Notes under the pieces: generated by a model
The model's database searches: none
Told to the model about the DNA's origin: nothing
Seen by the model: the letters and a program-made list of their open reading frames with translations, nothing else
In this document: piece by piece, positions 32,825 through 37,214 of the stretch
How the letters are laid out: every line of letters starts with the position of its first letter
Position numbering within the stretch: the first letter of the stretch is position 1
Assembly (NCBI GenBank): GCA_030637025.1
Contig: DAOVVV010000026.1
Location: 1-37,214 of the forward strand
Length of the DNA: 37,214 nt
Reading direction: 5' to 3'
Source of the DNA: JAGLHV01 sp023143305 [NCBI: Clostridia bacterium]
GTDB lineage: Bacteria; CBDUZB01; JAGLHV01
Program-made: the position numbers and the translations under genes

Positions 32825-35677
32825 ATGAATATAACTAATGGATTTTATAACACGGCAGAAAAAATCGATAAAATTTTGGAGAAAGATTCTCCTAACTTTG
32901 ATTTTAATAATTTATTCTTTTTTATTTCTAACAAAGCATATGAAAATTACTTCTTTAAAAAAGTAGATTCTCTTAAGTGGTTTTGTCCTCTTAAGAAGAA
33001 AGGTTATTTTGATTCTAAAAATAATCCATCATCACAACCAGCAAAAGAGGAGGGTTATTTTACTATTCCTCATTGGAATGTGTTAGATTATTTAGAAAAA
33101 GTATCATTAAAAACATCGCAAGAAGAAAATAAAAAATATGCAGATGAATTAATGCAAATAATTAGAGATTTTACCAGCCCAAAAGATGGTGAAAAAGTAG
33201 ATAATTATCGAACATGGTGGGTATTTACTAAGATATTGGGTAATCTCCCAAATGACAAAATAAGATTAGAGGATATAGAACTTATTCAAGAATGGTATGA
33301 TAGTAAATTTGGTAATGAACTTATTGATGAGGAGATTGGTAGTAACTTATTGCCTAAATTTTTAAATAGTCAAAATCCCAATGATTGGGAAAAAGCAACA
33401 AAAATTATTGATATTATAACTACTTTAAAAGAAACAGAAACGCAATATGGTGAAAAAGAATTAAAGACAATGGTTAAGGATTACTGGCTTCTGGAATTAT
33501 TTAAGAAGAACAGTGATTTATTAGGTAAAAGGTGTGTACCTGAAGTTGTTGAAATTCTGAAAGAAAGAATCAAACAAGTTTTAAATACAGGAGAAAGTAA
33601 TGGAAAATATTCTTATATGTGGCTTCCTGTAGTTAGTGAATATCGCCAAAATGTTTCATTAGACGAACCTAAGAAATTTCTCGTAGTTGGTTTAGGAAAT
33701 ATTTTATTGTCTGCTGCTGAAGATGAGAAAAAAACAAAATTAATTTTGGAAGCGTTTTTAAAAGAAGAGAAGGAAGTTTTTAAACGAGTAGCTCTTTTTG
33801 TTATTAGTAAAAATTATATGCGATACAAAAAAGTTTTTTGGAATTTTATTAAGAGAGAACACTTTGATAGCCTTAATTTAAGACAGGAATTATCTGTTTT
33901 ATTAAAAGACAATTTTGAAAACTTTAGAGAAGAGGAGAAAAAAAAGATATTGAATTTTATCAAACAAGGTCCACAACAGTTGCAAAAAAAGGATGAAGGA
34001 ACATATAGAGCAAATTGGATGCAAGGATGGCTTAAAGCCATTATTAACAAGGGGTATTCAGACGCAGACTATTTATATAATAAATGTAAAGAAATAACAG
34101 GTAGAGAACTAGAGCATCCGGAATTTGGATTTTATATTAAACCTGTTACTTGGCCAGGAGAGGTTAGTCCTATTACTAGGGAGAAGTTGTTGCAAAAATC
34201 CAATGAGGAAATAGCAGATTATTTAAATAATTTCAAAGAAGATGGAAGAGGGTTTAAGCAGCCAACAATGTCTGGTTTAAGCGAAATATTGAGAGGTGCT
34301 GTTAAAGAAAAGCCTGATAAATTTACAGAAGATTTAAACCCATTTTTAAATACAAGACTTGTCTATCAATATAATATCATTCGTGGTTTTGAGGAGACAT
34401 GGAAAGAGAAGAAACAAATAAATTGGAATATGATTCTCCAGTATTGTTGGGATTTAATCAATAAAAATGGTTTCTGGCAGAACGAAGAAACATATAAGAA
34501 TACTTCTCTTAAATATAGAAATTGGACAATTTCTTTTATTGCTGACCTTATTGCCGTAGGTACAAAAAGTGATGATTGGGCATTTTCAAAGGACTATTTT
34601 CCTATAACTGGAAAAATACTTGTAAAAATACTTAAATACCAAGAATCAGAAATGAAAGATACAAAAGATGCCCTTACTAAGTCTATCAATACCGCGATAG
34701 GAAAAACTATAGAGGCATTAATTTTCTATTGTCTGAGATATGCAAGAGAATTCCATAACAAACCGGAAGATAAAGATAAACCAAAGTGGAGTAACGAGAA
34801 GGTTAAAGATGTTTTCAGGCGTGCTCTTGATAAGGAAGATGATAGTTTAGAGTTTTCAGTTTTAATGAGCAGATATTTGCCTAATCTATTATGGTTGGAT
34901 AGAGACTGGGTTACTCAGGATATAAACAAACTGTTTCCTAAAAGGGATACTAAACATTGGAATGTGGCAATGCAAGGTTATTTGTTTAACCAGAGGGTCT
35001 ATAATGATGTTTATAAGTTACTCAAAGAAAACAACCATTATTTAAAAGGCTTGGAAGAAGAATTTGAAGATGAAAGAGTCCGAGAATATTTAATTCAGCA
35101 TATTTGCGTAGGTTACTTAAGGGGTATTGAAAATTTATGTGGCAGTGATAGTTTGTTTTCGAGATTATTGACGGAGTGGGAAGAGAAAGATATTCGAGAA
35201 ATAATTTCTTTCTTTTGGGGACATCGTGATATGCAATTAGAAGATGAAATAAGAGAACGTATATTAAAATTTTGGCAATTCTGTTGTAATAAATTGAAAG
35301 AAAAGGAATTAACAGAAGAAGATAACAGTATTCTTTCAGATATAAATCTTTTAGCAGTTTTTTTAAAAAATTTAAAAAACGGTAAAAAAGACTGGTTATT
35401 ACAATCTATTCCTTATGTTAATAAAAATCACCATAGTGATTTTTTATTGGAATATTTAGACTTATTGACCGAGGAAAATTCTTATGAGGTGTGCGAGATC
35501 TATTTAAGGATGTTGGATTATACTGTTCCATCATATGATAAAGAGAATATTAAATCCATAATCATAAAACTTTATGCTCAAGGGCAAAAAGAATGTAGTA
35601 ATAAAATATGCAATATTTATGGAAGTCTAGGATATGAATTTTTAAGGCCAATATATGAAGAGCATAATAAAAAATAG
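32825..35677 (+). CDS. 950-residue helical protein paired with SIR2, putative sensor
   Basis: Almost wholly alpha-helical by composition, with no signal peptide or membrane segment. The N-terminal part has a distinct pattern: YFFKKVDSLKWFCPLKKKGY (42-61), IPHWNVLDYLEKV (81-93), and DNYRTWWVFTKILGNLP (126-142). The rest resembles HEAT/TPR-like helical repeats, ending KICNIYGSLGYEFLRPIYEE. No Walker A, HNH, nuclease or protease motif is visible; the GKT at about 635 lacks the preceding glycine. In single-chain defence sirtuins a large helical region downstream of SIR2 recognises phage proteins, and I infer that this gene supplies it in trans. GGAGAG inside the SIR2 gene end serves as ribosome site. 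I do not recognise a named family. Confidence 0.72.
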   Translation: MNITNGFYNTAEKIDKILEKDSPNFDFNNLFFFISNKAYENYFFKKVDSLKWFCPLKKKGYFDSKNNPSSQPAKEEGYFTIPHWNVLDYLEKVSLKTSQEENKKYADELMQIIRDFTSPKDGEKVDNYRTWWVFTKILGNLPNDKIRLEDIELIQEWYDSKFGNELIDEEIGSNLLPKFLNSQNPNDWEKATKIIDIITTLKETETQYGEKELKTMVKDYWLLELFKKNSDLLGKRCVPEVVEILKERIKQVLNTGESNGKYSYMWLPVVSEYRQNVSLDEPKKFLVVGLGNILLSAAEDEKKTKLILEAFLKEEKEVFKRVALFVISKNYMRYKKVFWNFIKREHFDSLNLRQELSVLLKDNFENFREEEKKKILNFIKQGPQQLQKKDEGTYRANWMQGWLKAIINKGYSDADYLYNKCKEITGRELEHPEFGFYIKPVTWPGEVSPITREKLLQKSNEEIADYLNNFKEDGRGFKQPTMSGLSEILRGAVKEKPDKFTEDLNPFLNTRLVYQYNIIRGFEETWKEKKQINWNMILQYCWDLINKNGFWQNEETYKNTSLKYRNWTISFIADLIAVGTKSDDWAFSKDYFPITGKILVKILKYQESEMKDTKDALTKSINTAIGKTIEALIFYCLRYAREFHNKPEDKDKPKWSNEKVKDVFRRALDKEDDSLEFSVLMSRYLPNLLWLDRDWVTQDINKLFPKRDTKHWNVAMQGYLFNQRVYNDVYKLLKENNHYLKGLEEEFEDERVREYLIQHICVGYLRGIENLCGSDSLFSRLLTEWEEKDIREIISFFWGHRDMQLEDEIRERILKFWQFCCNKLKEKELTEEDNSILSDINLLAVFLKNLKNGKKDWLLQSIPYVNKNHHSDFLLEYLDLLTEENSYEVCEIYLRMLDYTVPSYDKENIKSIIIKLYAQGQKECSNKICNIYGSLGYEFLRPIYEEHNKK

Positions 35678-35717
35678 TTTGTTCAACGGGATAGAATCAA
35701 GGAGAAGAATTTACAAA

Positions 35718-35861
35718 GTGACCAAACGTGAATTATTTAAGCTTATAAAATATGGTGAAAATCAAACAGTTTCTTTCAAAGCGTTAAAAACCAAGCCTTC
35801 TATTTTAGCCAAGCCGATTTTTGCTTTTCCAATTGCAGACGGCGGGAATAGAATTTTTTAA
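35718..35861 (+). pseudogene. Broken N-terminus of an AlbA_2/Schlafen-type gene
   Basis: From GTG 35718 (AAGGAG 13 nt upstream) the frame reads about 47 residues: ELFKLIKYGENQTVSFKAL, then SILAKPIFAFPIADGGNRIF and stop. This matches the start of AlbA_2 (divergent AAA_4, Schlafen-like) domains, whose usual pattern is a Gly-Glu, E-FK, AK-I-AFANTDGG series. The domain should continue for about 80 more residues with a GI/GV strand, but a stop follows at once and no continuation is found in other frames. An ATG at 35655 inside the preceding gene also opens the frame. Such proteins are common in defence islands as regulators or effectors, so this is probably a decayed third gene. Confidence 0.6.
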
Positions 35862-35942
35862 CTTATCCTGTTTTGTAATTAGCACAGTTTTAACAAATAA
35901 ATCATATAATGATTACAGCACAGATAAGAAAAAAGGATTTTT

Positions 35943-35971
35943 TTGACATTTGTTAAATTTTTTGCTATATT
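35943..35971 (+). promoter_or_regulatory. Sigma70-type promoter of the PASTA-rpe operon
   Basis: TTGACA (perfect, 35943-35948), a 17-nt spacer and TATATT (35966-35971). Transcription would start near 35978, placing the hairpin 35981-36000 at the very 5' end of the mRNA. Confidence 0.75.
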
Positions 35972-35980
35972 TAAGCCAAA

Positions 35981-36000
35981 CCCCGCAGCAAGCTGCGGGG
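35981..36000. repeat. GC-rich hairpin repeat at the 5' end of the PASTA transcript
   Basis: CCCCGCAGC-AA-GCTGCGGGG, a perfect 9-bp stem followed by TAGTT. The right arm plus TAGTT (35992-36005) is identical to 31536-31549 in the terminator on the other side of the SIR2 island. No T-run follows here. It may stabilise the mRNA or be a mobile repeat. Confidence 0.7.
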
Positions 36001-36029
36001 TAGTTGATTAATAAACTATAGGGGTTAAA

Positions 36030-37046
36030 ATGAATATTATTGATAAGTTATTTGTAGGCGATAAAAAAATAAAAGCAAAAAAGATAATGAAAATTGTTGG
36101 AGAAATCGTTTTTCTTTTACTTCTTTTGTTTTTATTGGGTTTGTTTGGGCTTAACCAAATAATGACTGTACTTGTACATAGCAGAAAATCAGTTATGGTT
36201 CCGAATTTAACGGGAAAGACTATAGAAGAAGCGGTGGATATTTTAAGTGAGGAAAATTTGTATCTAAAAAAAGACGCAGAACAATATAATAGTTCTATTC
36301 CTCCCGGTTATATACTTTTCCAATCTCCTTCCGCCGGTGATGTAGTAAAAGAAAAAAGGGTCGTAAAGGTAATTATTAGTCAGGGGGGAGAAGTAATTTT
36401 TGTCCCGGATACAATAAATCAAGGTTTGCGTAGTGCAGAAATTATTTTAAGACAGGTGGGTTTATCACTGGGAGAACAAACAAGAGAGTATTCTGTTAAA
36501 GTTCCCAGGGATTTAGTTGTTTCGCAGGATCCTCTTCCCCATACTACCGTAGGAAAGGGAACGTTGGTTAATCTTGTGATTAGTGATGGGCCTCCCGGGG
36601 AAGGAACCTTGTTAATGCCGGATTTAATTGGTAAAAAAATTAAAAAGGCTATGGAAATAATCAAACAGTGGAATTTGATTATTGAAAGAATTGATAGGGA
36701 AGAAAATGATGAATACGATGCGGATACTGTAATTGCTCAAAATCCGCAGGCGGATACCCTGATAGAAGAAGGAGACAATCAAAAAGTATTTTTAATTATA
36801 AGCATTAAGAAGGGAACAGAAATTTCTTCTGTTAAGAAAGAAACAAAATTTATTTATTACGAAGTTTCTCAAGGGATGTTTGATAAAGATTTGCGAATGG
36901 TACTTATAGATGGTTCAGGAGAAAGAACAGTATATGATAAGGTTCATCCTCCCGGAACAAAAATAAATATTCCTGTTGAAGTAATAGGAAAAGCAAAAGT
37001 TAAAATATATGTTAATGATATTTTAATGGTAGAAAAGGACTTATAA
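36030..37046 (+). CDS. Membrane-anchored PASTA-domain protein
   Basis: The product has 338 residues. One N-terminal membrane helix (about 24-48) is followed by three PASTA domains outside the membrane: about 56-120 (VMVPNLTGKTIEEAVDILSE), 121-190 (VFVPDTINQGLRSAEIILRQ) and 195-265 (LLMPDLIGKKIKKAMEIIKQ). A C-terminal beta-rich domain of about 70 residues closes the protein. PASTA domains bind peptidoglycan or muropeptides. There is no kinase domain, so this is a kinase-free cell-wall sensor or tether. GGGG lies about 7 nt before the ATG, with a strong promoter at 35943. rpe begins 4 nt after its stop. Confidence 0.9.
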   Translation: MNIIDKLFVGDKKIKAKKIMKIVGEIVFLLLLLFLLGLFGLNQIMTVLVHSRKSVMVPNLTGKTIEEAVDILSEENLYLKKDAEQYNSSIPPGYILFQSPSAGDVVKEKRVVKVIISQGGEVIFVPDTINQGLRSAEIILRQVGLSLGEQTREYSVKVPRDLVVSQDPLPHTTVGKGTLVNLVISDGPPGEGTLLMPDLIGKKIKKAMEIIKQWNLIIERIDREENDEYDADTVIAQNPQADTLIEEGDNQKVFLIISIKKGTEISSVKKETKFIYYEVSQGMFDKDLRMVLIDGSGERTVYDKVHPPGTKINIPVEVIGKAKVKIYVNDILMVEKDL

Positions 37047-37050
37047 AGCT

Positions 37051-37214
37051 ATGGTGAAAATTGCTCCCTCCATTTTGACTTGTGATTTTAGTGATTTAAC
37101 CGGAGAAGTAAAAAAGATGGAAAAGGAAAAAGTGGATATGTTGCATTTGGATATTATGGACGGCCATTTTGTTCCCAATCTTTCTTTTGGCCCGATGGTG
37201 GTAAAATCTTTACG
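37051..37214 (+). CDS. rpe: Ribulose-phosphate 3-epimerase, cut by window end
   Basis: Only the first 54 codons are present. MVKIAPSILTCDFSDL and LHLDIMDGHFVPNLSFGP are diagnostic of the enzyme's TIM barrel, with the metal-binding His and the Asp of the DIMDGHFVPN loop. It interconverts ribulose-5-phosphate and xylulose-5-phosphate in the pentose phosphate pathway. It starts 4 nt after the PASTA gene stop and is probably translationally coupled to it. Confidence 0.96.
   Translation, partial: MVKIAPSILTCDFSDLTGEVKKMEKEKVDMLHLDIMDGHFVPNLSFGPMVVKSL

Noticed and set aside
32780-32860. Frameshift splitting a single SIR2-helical protein
   Set aside because: The first frame ends in a charged linker, the second has its own ATG and an upstream GGAGAG, and no homologous sequence is seen running across the joint; two genes are the simpler reading.
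34690-34740. Walker A motif in the 950-residue protein (AIGKT)
   Set aside because: The required glycine before the GKT is absent and no Walker B partner is visible, so no NTPase is claimed.

Overview
The window is AT-rich chromosomal DNA from a didderm (two-membrane) bacterium. It carries a Pal/CpoB/TonB-like/TolB envelope cluster, several lipobox proteins and surface proteins with FlgD-like C-terminal domains. Archaeal-type phosphoglycerate mutase, pyruvate phosphate dikinase, a PASTA-rpe pair, many TPR proteins and numerous short hairpin repeats together recall uncultivated candidate phyla of the Omnitrophota/Desantisbacteria kind. That assignment is inference; no rRNA is present. Most genes run on the plus strand.

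Layout. 1-4.9 kb: the 3' part of a 150-bp-repeat beta-propeller surface protein whose frame carries a stop in its first repeat, an aldo/keto reductase, and on the minus strand a large secreted protein with FN3 and FlgD-like domains. 5-10.8 kb: housekeeping DNA and translation genes (family 4 uracil-DNA glycosylase, priA, fmt, and a PIF1-like helicase fused to a WYL domain). 11-16.3 kb: small membrane genes (MarC, a polyferredoxin-like protein, a lipoprotein, CreD, a lone prepilin and a 27-residue membrane peptide too short for usual gene calling). 16.4-19.3 kb: a 16-TPR protein and HtpX protease. 19.7-28 kb: central carbon metabolism (gap, pgk, apgM, ppdK) with secG, tRNA-Leu(GAG), a small TPR protein and a CsgG-like lipoprotein. 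28.1-31.4 kb: a tightly packed pal-cpoB-tonB/tolA-like-tolB operon with overlapping starts and stops and a good terminator at 31523-31555.

31.4-36.0 kb is an accessory island. It holds a SIR2-domain protein, a 950-residue helical protein 5 nt downstream, and the broken start of an AlbA_2/Schlafen-type gene. The two intact genes look like a split relative of the defence-associated sirtuins (NADase effector plus helical sensor). This is the best candidate for an undescribed system here. Related hairpin repeats lie on both sides of the island. After it, chromosomal genes resume with a PASTA membrane protein and rpe, cut by the window end.

The intergenic DNA also stands out. Two 170-bp elements with inverted ends (1436-1605 and 8051-8220) carry base changes that preserve pairing in a central stem. 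Two composite repeat islands (after priA and after pgk) share the same blocks in the same order. Strong promoters of the form TTGATT/TTGACA-17-TATAAT precede the udg, htpX, gap and PASTA genes.
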